Shown: positions 6,495 through 15,265, counted from the stretch's first letter. The stretch: DNA of 39,252 bases from CAZPBO01 sp964584815 (GCA_964584815.1 CAZPBO010000014.1:1-39252); one strand, 5' to 3'. The notes: a model not told the origin generated them from the sequence alone. Translations and numbers: made by a program.

Positions 6495-7568
6495 ATGAGA
6501 AGCATTGTTTTGATAACAGGTTTGGTGTCTGTTTGCGCACTTTTTGGTCAGCAGAAGAAGGAGCCGAAGCCAAAATTCCCCGCCAAGGCGTATATGACAG
6601 GCGATAGGGTGAATGTCCGCTGCGGACCGGGAACAAACTACAGGTCGCTTACAAAACTGAATAAGGGTGATGAGATTGTGGTGATGGGTAAAAAGGGGGA
6701 GTGGTTTGCGATAAAACCGCCTAAAGGGGTGGTCTTTCTGGTGGATAAGCGCTTTGTTAACCGCTTTGACGGGACGGGCAAGGTTCTGAAGGACGGGTTA
6801 TCTGTTTGGTCAGGCACCACCGCGCAGGACACAAGAGTTACCTATCTTAAAAAAGGGCAGAAAGTGACGATAGTGGGTGATGTTGGAAGATGGTATAAAA
6901 TAGAGCCGCCAGAGGGCGCGGTAGTTTATGTCTTCGGAAAGTATGTTAAGTTCGGCGATAAACCGGATGGCGAGGAAGAGGACCCCATTAAGAAAGCATT
7001 GCGGGAGAAGGAGAAAGAACTTGAGAGACTGAAGAAAGAGAGTGGGGAGAAATTGGGACAACTCCAAAAGGAACTGGAGAGAAAAAGGAAAGAGATGGAG
7101 GAGGCGCTTAGGCGTTTTGAGGAGTTGAAAAAAGAGTACGATAAGGCGAGGAGAGCCTATCTTGAGGCGAAGGATGCCTTGGAGAAGGAGAAGCGGATGA
7201 AGGAGCGGTTGCAGGCGGAACTGTCCCGTGCGAAGGAACAGATAATTGGGCTGAAGGAGACTCTGAAGAAAGTGGAGGAAGAGGCGAAGAAGGAGGTAAG
7301 AGAGCGAAGGAAGCCTGCTCCGATATCCAAATACGATGCAGTGGGTTGGCTTGACGATATGGGTCCGTATGTAAGCGGACCTGATGGTGCGAAATTCTGT
7401 CTGCGACGCATGAAGGATGGCGACATAATTGCTTACCTGAAGGCAGGTCGTGCCGATGTGCGGCTTGAGCGTTTCCTTTACCGTCGTGTTGGAGTGAAGG
7501 GGGTCGTCAAGGAAGTGGGTGGTGCAAGGCTCATTGTGGTAGAGTCACTTGACGACCTGACAAGATAG
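6495..7568 (+). CDS. exported bacterial SH3 / coiled-coil protein
   Basis: An exported protein of 357 residues with a signal peptide (about 1-18, MRSIVLITGLVSVCALFG). Two bacterial SH3 domains follow, at about 32-90 (VNVRCGPGTNYRSLTKLNKGDE) and 95-153 (GLSVWSGTTAQDTRVTYLKKGQ). The next 110 residues (about 165-275) are a Lys/Glu coiled coil, and the C-terminal 70 residues end in a compact alpha/beta domain (YVSGPDGAKFCLRRM ... GVKGVVKEVGGARLIVVESL) that could be a third SH3-like fold. Such domains usually bind cell wall or partner proteins in the periplasm. The start at 6495 has TTGGAGG 7 bases upstream; a nearer ATG at 6490 is out of frame. RNase Y follows after 66 bases. Confidence 0.85.
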   Translation: MRSIVLITGLVSVCALFGQQKKEPKPKFPAKAYMTGDRVNVRCGPGTNYRSLTKLNKGDEIVVMGKKGEWFAIKPPKGVVFLVDKRFVNRFDGTGKVLKDGLSVWSGTTAQDTRVTYLKKGQKVTIVGDVGRWYKIEPPEGAVVYVFGKYVKFGDKPDGEEEDPIKKALREKEKELERLKKESGEKLGQLQKELERKRKEMEEALRRFEELKKEYDKARRAYLEAKDALEKEKRMKERLQAELSRAKEQIIGLKETLKKVEEEAKKEVRERRKPAPISKYDAVGWLDDMGPYVSGPDGAKFCLRRMKDGDIIAYLKAGRADVRLERFLYRRVGVKGVVKEVGGARLIVVESLDDLTR

Positions 7569-7634
7569 GATTCTTCCTCTTCCTGCCATCTGGTCTTACC
7601 GCTGAACACGCCGAAACGGATTGGGGGAGCCGCG

Positions 7635-9182
7635 ATGTGGTGGTCAACATTGGTTTCGGCGGTCGGCGGATTGGTAGTTGGTGTGGTTGTTGCTGTGGCA
7701 GTGCTGATGCTACGCCAGAAACGCGCCGCCCGCCTCGCCTCACAAATCAAAAAAGCCGCTCAAGAAGAAGCGGAACGCTTAAAACAGGCAGCCGAAATCG
7801 CCGCGAAAGAAGAAGCGATGCGCATACGCCAGACGGCACAGGAAGAAGCCGAGAAAATCAGGGCGGAGTTACGCAACGAACGCAGGCGTCTTGAGCGCAA
7901 AGAAGATACGCTTGACCAGAAAGCCGATTTTCTCTCGCGAAAGGAGCGCCAGATTGAGCAGCGAATGCAAGAGGTGAAACGGAAGGAGGAGGAACTGAAG
8001 AAGCGCTATCAGGAAGTGGAGGAGTTGCGTGCGAAGCAGGTTGAGGAGTTGCAGCGTGTGGCGAAGATGAGCCGTGAGGAGGCGCGCGAGGTTCTCCTGT
8101 CAAAACTTGAAAAGGAGTTGGAGAGAGAAGCGTCGCTGCTTGTGGCGCGATACACTGAAAGAGCGCGCGAAAGGGCAGAAGACGAAGCCCGCCGAATACT
8201 GGCGACCACCATCCAACGCGTTTCCGTTGAGCACACTCAGGAGGGCGTCGTTTCCACCGTTGACCTGCCCAATGAGGAGATGAAAGGGAGGATAATAGGC
8301 AGGGAGGGGCGCAACATTCGCGCTTTTGAGAAGGCAACAGGTGTTGACCTGATAGTTGATGACACACCTGGCGTGGTGGTGGTCTCCTGTTTTGACAGCA
8401 TAAGGCGGGAGGTGGCACGGCGCGCGCTGGAACGACTCGTCGCCGACGGAAGAATCCATCCCGCCCGCATTGAAGAGGTGGTGGAGCAAACGCGCAAGCA
8501 ACTCAATGAGCAGATGCAGAAGATAGGGCGGGAAGCAAGTATGGAGTTGGACATACACGGTCTGCACCCCCGTCTTGTGATGCTGCTTGGGCGGCTTAAG
8601 TTCCGCACATCTTATGGGCAGAATGTGCTGCAGCACTCAATTGAGGTGGCGCATCTGTGCGGTATGTTGGCGGCGGAGTTGGGATTTGATGTGAAACTCG
8701 CAAAACGCTGCGGACTGCTGCACGATATCGGAAAAGCGGTGGACCACGAGATTGAGGGTGCGCATCCGCAGATAGGCGCGGACCTCGCCAAACGCTATCA
8801 GGAAAAGTCGGTCGTCTGTAACGCGATTGCCGCCCACCACGGCGATGTTCCTCCCGAAACCCCGTATGCCGTTATTGTGCAGGCGGCGGATGCCATAAGC
8901 GCTTCCCGTCCCGGCGCAAGGCGTGAGACGCTGGAGAAGTACATCCAGCGGCTGGAGAGGTTGGAGTCGGTGGCGTCGGAGTTTGAGGGAGTGCGCAGTG
9001 CTTATGCGATACAGGCGGGACGCGAAGTGCGCGTTATTATTGACCCAGAAAAGGTAGGGGATGAGGAAGCGCTCGTTCTTGCCAGAAACATCGCCAACAG
9101 GATTGCCGATGAGTTGACCTTTGCGGGTGAGATAAAGGTGACCGTGATACGGGAGACACGGGCGGTGGAATATGCGCGTTAG
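7635..9182 (+). CDS. rny: ribonuclease Y
   Basis: Ribonuclease Y is a membrane-anchored endoribonuclease that starts mRNA decay. The 515-residue length is typical. It has an N-terminal membrane segment (about 6-26), a long Lys/Glu/Arg/Gln coiled coil (about 30-190), a KH RNA-binding domain with GRIIGREGRNIR at 218-229, and an HD phosphohydrolase domain with HSIEVAH near 334-340, HDIGK at 363-367, AAHHGD near 399-404 and AADAISASRPGARRE from 417. All metal-ligand motifs are present. The ATG at 7635 follows GGGGGAG. Its 3' end overlaps the convergent basic-protein gene by 4 bases, and no terminator separates them. Confidence 0.97.
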   Translation: MWWSTLVSAVGGLVVGVVVAVAVLMLRQKRAARLASQIKKAAQEEAERLKQAAEIAAKEEAMRIRQTAQEEAEKIRAELRNERRRLERKEDTLDQKADFLSRKERQIEQRMQEVKRKEEELKKRYQEVEELRAKQVEELQRVAKMSREEAREVLLSKLEKELEREASLLVARYTERARERAEDEARRILATTIQRVSVEHTQEGVVSTVDLPNEEMKGRIIGREGRNIRAFEKATGVDLIVDDTPGVVVVSCFDSIRREVARRALERLVADGRIHPARIEEVVEQTRKQLNEQMQKIGREASMELDIHGLHPRLVMLLGRLKFRTSYGQNVLQHSIEVAHLCGMLAAELGFDVKLAKRCGLLHDIGKAVDHEIEGAHPQIGADLAKRYQEKSVVCNAIAAHHGDVPPETPYAVIVQAADAISASRPGARRETLEKYIQRLERLESVASEFEGVRSAYAIQAGREVRVIIDPEKVGDEEALVLARNIANRIADELTFAGEIKVTVIRETRAVEYAR

Positions 9183-10093
9183 CGGGGACCGCGAGGCGGA
9201 GCAAGCGGTGGTTTGAGGGATAAGAGAATCTCGCGCCGCGCCTCGTCCGGCAGAATCGCCACAGTCCGCAGTTCCTTCGGCATATCCTCCACAGGTTGTC
9301 CGTTCTCCAACAGCGCCTTGAGCAGAAGAGAACGCTTCTGCGACGGCAGTGTCGCCAAATACGAGGAGAGATGCTCGGCTGCGCTGTGTTTTATCCTTTG
9401 CCACGCCAACTCCGTTTCAACCAGACGCGCTATCCTCGGCGCCCGTTTCAGCAGCCCCAGCGTCTGCTCTTTCCTTAAGGTTTTGAGGACCTTTTCGTGG
9501 CGCGGTAGGCGCATCGCAAGCACCGTTATCGGTCGCATCTCCCCTCTTTTTACCCGCTTCCTCAACGGTAAAGGAAGGCTGCGCAGCGCCATATGGCACG
9601 CCAAACTGAAACGCCTCTTAAGCAGGCGCCGCATCTCAAAGAGGAACCGCTCCTGAGGTAGCGAAAGGAGCCGTTTTTTCTGTTCCTCGCCGAACAGATA
9701 GACGAGCGGTTTGTAGACTTGCAGTAGATGGTGGTTAAAGATTTTGGCGAGTTCTGCGTTGCGTTGCCACGGCGGCAGGCGCAGGAGAGCGACACGCTTT
9801 TTGTAGGGGAGTTGCCGCATAAGACTGCGCTGCAACGCCCGCCATCTCCGCCACCGCAACAGCAGCGCCCTGCGCCGCCAACGCGGCTCCTTCAACCATC
9901 TCCTCAAACGCTCTATCAACTTATGCCGCTTCTCCTTCGGTATCCCCTTAAGCAGCCGCCACCTCGCCAGAATCTCCGCCTTCTTATGGGCAGGTAGCGC
10001 AAGAAACCGCCTTATCACATCCTCCCTGTAAGACGAATTGTCCGCCTCCCCAGACACTACCAAAAACAGCACCGCAACAGCCACTCCTACCAT
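9179..10093 (-). CDS. exported, very basic helical protein (DUF3106-like)
   Basis: Unrecognised, 304 residues. A short signal (MVGVAVAVLFLVVSG) leads into a region unusually rich in Arg, Leu and Lys, built of repeated short helices with motifs such as LPAHKKAEILARW, LPYKKRVALLRLPPWQR and LPSQKRSLLLKAL, each opening with Leu-Pro. The pattern recalls DUF3106-type proteins, where repeats of about 16-20 residues centre on a Leu-Pro-x-x-x-Arg/Lys unit. It is the second gene of a two-gene operon with an anti-sigma factor: the TGA of that gene overlaps this ATG (TGATG), which implies coupled translation. A GTG directly upstream at 10096 is a less likely start. A periplasmic partner or sensor for the anti-sigma factor is possible. 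Confidence 0.7.
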   Translation of the reverse strand: MVGVAVAVLFLVVSGEADNSSYREDVIRRFLALPAHKKAEILARWRLLKGIPKEKRHKLIERLRRWLKEPRWRRRALLLRWRRWRALQRSLMRQLPYKKRVALLRLPPWQRNAELAKIFNHHLLQVYKPLVYLFGEEQKKRLLSLPQERFLFEMRRLLKRRFSLACHMALRSLPLPLRKRVKRGEMRPITVLAMRLPRHEKVLKTLRKEQTLGLLKRAPRIARLVETELAWQRIKHSAAEHLSSYLATLPSQKRSLLLKALLENGQPVEDMPKELRTVAILPDEARREILLSLKPPLAPPRGPR

Positions 10094-10548
10094 CACTTAC
10101 TCTCCAGTTCCCAGTCCGCCAACTGGTTGAGAAAGTCTTCCTGCATTACCGCCTCTATCTCTTCCTTTTCCGTCTTCATCAAAACATCCAGCGCCTCAAG
10201 CAGTTCCTTGTCCTTGGTCACCGCCTCAACCCAAGGGTCTTTGCCACGCAAAAGTCCCACAAGAAGAAGCGATACCGCAACCGCCAGCAGAACGCAGGTA
10301 ACCCATCTTGTAAGACGCCTCAAAAAGCGCCTTTTTTCCACTTCCTCTACCACCCGTCCCACAAAACCTGACCCCACCTCAACATCCACACCGCCGCCGA
10401 CGAGCATCCACACTCTTTTTTCCTTTTCAAATTCCGCGCGGCACGCAGCACAACTGCTGAGATGCGCCATCAGACCCTGCTTGTGCTCCTCGCTTATCAC
10501 CCCTTCAAAGTAATCACCAAAAAGTGCTCGTGCCTCCTCGCAACGCAT
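10093..10548 (-). CDS. zinc-finger (ZAS) anti-sigma factor, membrane-bound
   Basis: A 151-residue anti-sigma factor with the zinc-binding ZAS motif: Cys3 near the N-terminus, then H29-x3-C33-x2-C36 in MAHLSSCAACRAEF. These proteins hold an ECF sigma factor inactive at the membrane. One transmembrane segment follows at about 85-105 (CVLLAVAVSLLLVGLL), leaving a 45-residue acidic helical domain outside. The ATG at 10548 follows GAGGAG; the longer frame to 10611 would read through the terminator of the Kelch gene. No sigma-factor gene is adjacent: upstream lies the Kelch gene terminator and downstream the basic exported protein. The cognate sigma factor must therefore be elsewhere, or absent. 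Confidence 0.85.
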   Translation of the reverse strand: MRCEEARALFGDYFEGVISEEHKQGLMAHLSSCAACRAEFEKEKRVWMLVGGGVDVEVGSGFVGRVVEEVEKRRFLRRLTRWVTCVLLAVAVSLLLVGLLRGKDPWVEAVTKDKELLEALDVLMKTEKEEIEAVMQEDFLNQLADWELESK

Positions 10549-10609
10549 CGCCTTCTCCTCTTTTCCACAATTGAAACGCAAGTTGAATGTTAAAGGTTGC
10601 GCCGGCGGC

Positions 10610-10643
10610 AAAAAATAAGGGGCGCTCCAAAGGCGCCCCTTAT
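10610..10643 (-). terminator. intrinsic terminator of the Kelch gene
   Basis: On the minus strand an 11-bp perfect stem (arms at 10643-10633 and 10625-10615, ATAAGGGGCGC) with a 7-base loop is followed by a run of six T (10615-10610, the first shared with the stem). It lies about 23 bases after the Kelch stop and upstream of the anti-sigma gene. Confidence 0.88.
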
Positions 10644-10665
10644 CGTGCGCTTTGTCAGACGGTGG

Positions 10666-12555
10666 TTACCAACTGCAGAGCCACCAGGAGCCAAGGAGTG
10701 CGGCGCCGTTGGCGCCGCCAAAAAGCAGCACATCAAGCCCACCAGTCCTTGACATCATATGCCCCATACGCTTGCCAGGTCCTGTGCCGCTGCACTGCAG
10801 CCATCTACCTTTCTCGTCCAGAACCCACGCATCGTCCAAAACCTTGTCGTTGGCAAAATCATAGCCGCCGAACATTATAACAACATGCTTTGTGTCGTTG
10901 GCAGCCATAGCGTGCCAGAAACGCCCCGTGGGAGTGTTGACCGTATTCATCACCTCCCAGGTTCCGTTCTGCGCATCTGTAAGAGTAAGGCTCCAGGTGT
11001 CGCTGAACGCACTTGATATGTTGCCGCCACTGATTACGGCGCCGCCGAATATTATGAGTTTCTGCAATGTGGGATGATACGCCATAGCGTGCCATAGCCG
11101 TCCAGCGGGATAGGTTGAGGCGGTAACACTCTGAAGGGTTGTTCCATCAAATGAGTTTGTGTCGGTCAGAACGCCGGCTTTGTAACCGCCGAATATTCCT
11201 ACCAACTGTTTGTTGGGGTCATATGCGGCGCCAGGTGCCTGTGCATTGAGTTGCACAGGATTTGACCAGGTGTATGTCCCGTTGCCAGAATCGTATGTGA
11301 GAATCCATATGTCGGCGGCGAGCGAGTTCCCGTCAAGTCCGCCAAAAGACGCCACTTTGTCGTTGCCGATTTCGCACATCGCCGTCTGGGAGCGTCCCAG
11401 AATAGGTCCCGTGGCAGTCAGTTTCTCCCAACTATCGTTTGCTGGGTCATACGCCCAAGCGTCATAAAGGCGTCCCCACGGTCCCTCACCGCCAAAGAGT
11501 ATGACCCTGCTGGCGTCGGCAAGATAAGCCAGACCGCCGAGCCATCTCGGCGCGGGGTAAGGGTAGTTGTCAGGCAGAGTCCAGTCCTCAAAGTTCGTCC
11601 CGTCCCACTTCCAGAGGTCGCAGAGGAAGCAGCCGTAGTTGTCCATACCGCCGAAGATGAAGAAACCACTGCTGGTATTGAAGACAGCAGGATTTATACG
11701 CTGCAGGTTCGGATTGTCAGGTGGCGAACCAGACGGCACCGGTCCTGCAATCTGCGTCCAGGCGTCACTTGAAGCATCGTAAGTGTAGATATCTCCGTTG
11801 TATGCGCCACCTGAGTCTTGCCCACCGACAAGCACGATATTGGAGCCATCAAACGCCATCGCGTGACGGTCAAGCGCAGGCGGTGCCGTTCCGCTTGTGG
11901 TCGGATTCGCCCAGGTGTTGGTTGTCACATCCAACTCCCAAGTGTCGTTTAAGAATTGGTTACCGTCAAATCCGCCGTAAAGCACGACGATTTTGTTGCT
12001 TGAATCATAAGCCATGGCGGTGTAGCCGCGGGCNNNNNNNNNNNNNNNNNNNNNNNNNNNNNNNNNNNNNNNNNNNNNNNNNNNNNNNNNNNNNNNNNNN
12101 NNNNNNNNNNNNNNNNNNNNNNNNNNNNNNNNNACCCAGGTGTCGGTGAGGAAGTTGCTACTTAAGTCCATTCCGCCATAAAGCACAACGCCAACATTGG
12201 GCATATACGCCATCGTGAAGAGAAACCGCACGCCGGGACTGTTGGCAGTGTTCACTTTTGTCCAGCGTTTTGTGGTGAAGTCGTATGTCCATGTTTGCGG
12301 TTCTGTGTCCCAACCACCAACAGAGTAGCAGACCAGTTTGTTGTTGTCGCTGTCATAGACAGTGTGGCTTAAGGTGTAGTAGGATGCGGGAAACGGCAGG
12401 TCAACGGGCTGAACAGTGCTGCCGCCGCCACTTGCCCCAGGCGTCCAAGTAACCGTTGGTCCTTTGGGCGTTTTCTTTTTCTTTTTGCCGCCACCGCCAC
12501 CACAGCCAACAAGCACGACTCCTCCAATCACAACTGCCACCAGAAATCCGCGCAT
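10666..12555 (-). CDS. Kelch-repeat lipoprotein (interrupted by a scaffold gap)
   Basis: An exported lipoprotein (signal MRGFLVAVVIGGVVLVGC, lipid Cys18) with a Gly/Lys-rich linker and a chain of Kelch repeats that would fold as one or two beta-propellers. Eleven blade motifs with the double glycine are visible (for example LYGGMDL, LYGGFDG, LVGGQDS, IFGGMDN, MFGGYD, LFGGANG), together with the paired W-x-Y or W-x-L strands. Kelch proteins mostly bind partners or glycans; the target is unknown. The run of 100 N (12034-12133) cuts one repeat. The frame is the same on both sides, but the real gap length is unknown, so the length of about 629 residues is provisional. An intrinsic terminator follows at 10610-10643 and a likely promoter is at 12587-12616. 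Confidence 0.85.
   Translation of the reverse strand: MRGFLVAVVIGGVVLVGCGGGGGKKKKKTPKGPTVTWTPGASGGGSTVQPVDLPFPASYYTLSHTVYDSDNNKLVCYSVGGWDTEPQTWTYDFTTKRWTKVNTANSPGVRFLFTMAYMPNVGVVLYGGMDLSSNFLTDTWXXXXXXXXXXXXXXXXXXXXXXXXXXXXXXXXXXARGYTAMAYDSSNKIVVLYGGFDGNQFLNDTWELDVTTNTWANPTTSGTAPPALDRHAMAFDGSNIVLVGGQDSGGAYNGDIYTYDASSDAWTQIAGPVPSGSPPDNPNLQRINPAVFNTSSGFFIFGGMDNYGCFLCDLWKWDGTNFEDWTLPDNYPYPAPRWLGGLAYLADASRVILFGGEGPWGRLYDAWAYDPANDSWEKLTATGPILGRSQTAMCEIGNDKVASFGGLDGNSLAADIWILTYDSGNGTYTWSNPVQLNAQAPGAAYDPNKQLVGIFGGYKAGVLTDTNSFDGTTLQSVTASTYPAGRLWHAMAYHPTLQKLIIFGGAVISGGNISSAFSDTWSLTLTDAQNGTWEVMNTVNTPTGRFWHAMAANDTKHVVIMFGGYDFANDKVLDDAWVLDEKGRWLQCSGTGPGKRMGHMMSRTGGLDVLLFGGANGAALLGSWWLCSW
12034..12133. other. 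scaffold gap (100 N) inside the Kelch gene
   Basis: Exactly 100 unknown bases, the customary placeholder. It falls between similar Kelch repeats, a place where short-read assembly commonly breaks. The number of missing repeats cannot be told. Confidence 0.98.
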
Positions 12556-12586
12556 AACAAGTCCCCCATTACGAACCGTCTACATT

Positions 12587-12616
12587 AGGATACCACTATT
12601 TGGCGATGTCTTGCAA
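12587..12616 (-). promoter_or_regulatory. putative promoter of the Kelch gene
   Basis: On the minus strand TTGCAA (12616-12611), an 18-base spacer and TATCCT (12592-12587), 31 bases before the ATG at 12555. Each hexamer matches 4 of 6 consensus positions. Confidence 0.42.
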
Positions 12617-12637
12617 CAAAAAGGTATAAAAGCATAC

Positions 12638-14566
12638 TCATTTTGAGCGGTCAATTTCGTCCAGCGCCTCGGGGTTCTCCACGCTTGACACATCGCCGAG
12701 TGGTTGACCGAGATATTTTCGCTTGATGGCGCCGCGAACAATCTTTGCGCTCCGTGTCTTCGGTAGCGCCCCCACAAACCTCACATCTTTGGGGCGCATC
12801 GTCTTGCCAAGAATCTCCGCCACCTGCTGTCGCAACTCTTCCCGCAACTTCTCTGTCGCCTCAACCCCAGGTTTCAGCACCGCAAATGTTACTATCGCCT
12901 CCCCCTTTATCTCATCAGGAACACCAATTGCCGCCGCTTCCACCACCGCGGGGTGCTCCATCAACGCCGCCTCCACCTCCGCGGGTCCCACACGCTTGCC
13001 CGCCACCTTTATCGTGTCGTCACTCCTTCCGTGCAAAAACCAGAAACCTTCCTCATCAACCTCCGCCCAGTCACCGTGATACCAAATCCGCTCGCCGAAC
13101 TTGCTGAAATATGTGTCAAGATACCGCTGCGGGTCGTTCAAGAAGCCCTTTGTCATACTGGGCGCAGGCTTTTTGCAGACAAGATGTCCTATCCCGCCGC
13201 GCACAGGTCTGCCCTCATCATCAAAGCAGTCTATATCCATCCCCAATCCTGGTCCACGCAATGTGCAGGGTTTCAATGCCGTTATCGGCAACGGCGAGAG
13301 CAGGCATCCCACTATCTCTGTGCCGCCTGATATGTTGATTATTGGACAACGACCGCCCCCCACCTTCTCAAAGAACCACATATAGGACTCCTCATCCCAC
13401 GGTTCGCCTGTTGAGCCGAGCAGACGCAAAGAGGAAAGGTCGTGTTTTTTGAGCGCTTCCTCCCCATATGTCATAAGCAGGCGAATCGCGGTGGGGGAGA
13501 TGCCGAGGGTGTCAACTCTATGGCGGGCAAGTGTTTCCCACAAGCGGTCGGAGTTGGGCCAATTGGGTGCGCCCTCAAATATCATATGCTTGCCACCGTA
13601 AAACGACACACCTATCATCTCCCACGGTCCCATCATCCAGCCTATGTCGGTGAACCAGAAGAAAAGCCTTCCTGGTTGCACATCAAAGGCGTATCCCAAC
13701 TCCTTACCCATCTGCGCAAGGCAACCTGCGTGTGTGTGCACAGTGCCCTTGGGCTTGCCTGTTGTGCCGCTTGTGTAGATTATCAGGCAGTGGTCTTCGG
13801 CTTCGCAGACCTCTGTTGCGGCGTCCTCTGTTTCGTCCTTTATGAAGTCGTGCCACCACACATCGCGTTCGGCGTCCATATCAATATCAATATTTGCGTG
13901 GCGGTAGACCACAACGCGCCTGACTGAAGGCACGCTTTTGAGCGCCTCATCAAGGGTGGGTTTTATGGGGATGGTTTTGCCGCGGCGGAAACCGCCGTCT
14001 GCTGTGAAGACCACTTTCGCTTCCGCATCCGCAAGCCGTGTCGCGACAGCCCCTGCGCCGAATCCGCTGAATATCGGCACCGCTACCGCCCCTATCTTCA
14101 TCGCCGCGAAAAACGCAACCTCAATTTCTGGCACCATCGGCATATAGATGCCCACCCTGTCGCCCTTGCCAATGCCGAGCCTGCGCAATGCGTTGGCAAC
14201 GCGGCACACCTGCGCGTTCATCCAGCCGTAACTCACCTCCCTCACCTGCTTTGAGTCGCCTTCCCACACAAGAAAAGTCTCATCTCCTTTGCCTGCCTGT
14301 ATATGGCGGTCTATGCAGTTATGCACAATGTTGACCTTGCCGCCGACAAACCACTTCGCCCACGGCAACCATCCTTCAAGCACCTTGTCGTATGGTTTGA
14401 ACCACTCAACACCGATATGCTTCAAACAGGCGTCCCAGAACCACTCAATGTCGTCGGTTGAGCGCTTCACAAGCGTTTGATAGTCGGCAATATTGTGACG
14501 CCTCATAAAGTCAGCAACGCGGCATTCAAGATACTCCCCACTTGGACGCCAGATTATCTTCCGCAT
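12638..14566 (-). CDS. acetyl-CoA synthetase-type AMP-forming ligase
   Basis: An ANL-superfamily acyl-CoA synthetase of 642 residues, close in length and order to acetyl-CoA synthetase (acetate + ATP + CoA to acetyl-CoA). Visible motifs are the P-loop-like IIYTSGTTGKPKGT, FTDIGWMMGPWEMIG, FEGAPNWP, the ATP-binding GSTGEPW, GGTEI, the hinge region WYHGDWAEVDEEGFWF and HGRSDDTIKVAGKRVGPAEVE. The catalytic Lys region near the C-terminus reads PKTRSAKIVR, where PKTRSGKIMR is usual, so Gly is replaced by Ala next to the Lys. The acyl specificity (acetate, propionate or another small acid) cannot be read with certainty. I chose ATG at 14566, seven bases after AAGGAG; a GTG at 14569 is too close to it. 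In an organism with acsE it may run in acetate activation. Confidence 0.88.
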   Translation of the reverse strand: MRKIIWRPSGEYLECRVADFMRRHNIADYQTLVKRSTDDIEWFWDACLKHIGVEWFKPYDKVLEGWLPWAKWFVGGKVNIVHNCIDRHIQAGKGDETFLVWEGDSKQVREVSYGWMNAQVCRVANALRRLGIGKGDRVGIYMPMVPEIEVAFFAAMKIGAVAVPIFSGFGAGAVATRLADAEAKVVFTADGGFRRGKTIPIKPTLDEALKSVPSVRRVVVYRHANIDIDMDAERDVWWHDFIKDETEDAATEVCEAEDHCLIIYTSGTTGKPKGTVHTHAGCLAQMGKELGYAFDVQPGRLFFWFTDIGWMMGPWEMIGVSFYGGKHMIFEGAPNWPNSDRLWETLARHRVDTLGISPTAIRLLMTYGEEALKKHDLSSLRLLGSTGEPWDEESYMWFFEKVGGGRCPIINISGGTEIVGCLLSPLPITALKPCTLRGPGLGMDIDCFDDEGRPVRGGIGHLVCKKPAPSMTKGFLNDPQRYLDTYFSKFGERIWYHGDWAEVDEEGFWFLHGRSDDTIKVAGKRVGPAEVEAALMEHPAVVEAAAIGVPDEIKGEAIVTFAVLKPGVEATEKLREELRQQVAEILGKTMRPKDVRFVGALPKTRSAKIVRGAIKRKYLGQPLGDVSSVENPEALDEIDRSK

Positions 14567-14593
14567 CACCAGACTCCTTAAAAGCGCCTCTTA

Positions 14594-14622
14594 ATGCTAC
14601 ATACATCACAGGCGGGTTTCAA
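14594..14622 (-). promoter_or_regulatory. putative promoter of the acyl-CoA synthetase gene
   Basis: On the minus strand TTGAAA (14622-14617), a 17-base spacer and TAGCAT (14599-14594), 27 bases before the ATG at 14566. Confidence 0.5.
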
Positions 14623-14672
14623 CCATAAGCCTTTATGAGGTGTGCTGGGACAGAAGACGATTTGAAAGGGGC

Positions 14673-14702
14673 TTGAATGGCGGTGAGTTTGCCTGTTATT
14701 AT
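14673..14702 (+). promoter_or_regulatory. putative promoter of the acsE operon
   Basis: TTGAAT (14673-14678), an 18-base spacer and TATTAT (14697-14702). The predicted transcript start near 14709 supports starting translation at 14720 or 14726 rather than at a GTG at 14708. Confidence 0.5.
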
Positions 14703-14725
14703 TTGTCGTGGTTTGGGGGATGACC

Positions 14726-15265
14726 ATGCATCGTTACGCTGTTGCTGTTTCCTGCTTGGGTTTATCCCTTGAGAAGGTTGGAATTTCCGATTTTGTCCGT
14801 CTTTTGGGATTACCACCGGCTGCCCATTACCGCCACACCCCAACAGAACTACTTTATCAGGCGGAGAACTTCACACTCCGTATAGGCAACAGTCGCGTGG
14901 AGTTGTTCTCCGACAGGGTGGCGTTGGGGGGCTTGCTTGATGCGGCGCAGAAAGTGGTTTCTGCTCTTGCGGCATCTGTGCGTTCTGTTCTGCTTTCACA
15001 GACGGTGTTGGTTGAGGGCGGCGCAGCCCAAGATAAGGTCAAAACACTGCTTAAGACGCCACCTTTTCTGCCTGTAGAGCCGCGCAATTACACCATAGGC
15101 TACAACGCGGAAACAGATGCGGCGGTGGTAACGGTTCAGGCGACGACGGTGTCGGATGGAGTGCAGGTGGAGTTGGTGGTGGAGGCTAAAGACGCGGATG
15201 CGGCGAAGAAGGTTTTCGGCGATGTGGTAGCGGCGCTGCAGAAAGAGGGGTTGTGGAGCAGTTAG
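14726..15265 (+). CDS. protein of unknown function, first gene of acsE operon
   Basis: Not recognised. The 179 residues have no signal peptide or clear membrane segment. The sequence alternates helices and strands: FTLRIGNSRVELFSDRVALGG, a long Ala/Val helix (LLDAAQKVVSALAASVRSVLL), then a beta-rich C-terminal half (NYTIGYNAETDAAVVTVQAT and GVQVELVVEAKDADAAKKVFG). The last part looks like a small ferredoxin-like or two-layer sandwich. The start is uncertain: ATG at 14726 has GGGGGA five bases upstream, and ATG at 14720 is an alternative. Its 3' end overlaps the next gene by 13 bases. Being co-transcribed with acsE suggests, but does not show, a role around the corrinoid or folate methyl branch. 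Confidence 0.7.
   Translation: MHRYAVAVSCLGLSLEKVGISDFVRLLGLPPAAHYRHTPTELLYQAENFTLRIGNSRVELFSDRVALGGLLDAAQKVVSALAASVRSVLLSQTVLVEGGAAQDKVKTLLKTPPFLPVEPRNYTIGYNAETDAAVVTVQATTVSDGVQVELVVEAKDADAAKKVFGDVVAALQKEGLWSS

Noticed and set aside
7858..8636. Long minus-strand open frames opposite RNase Y
   Set aside because: They have no ribosome site, no recognisable domain, and lie wholly inside a well-supported gene; they mirror its codon bias.
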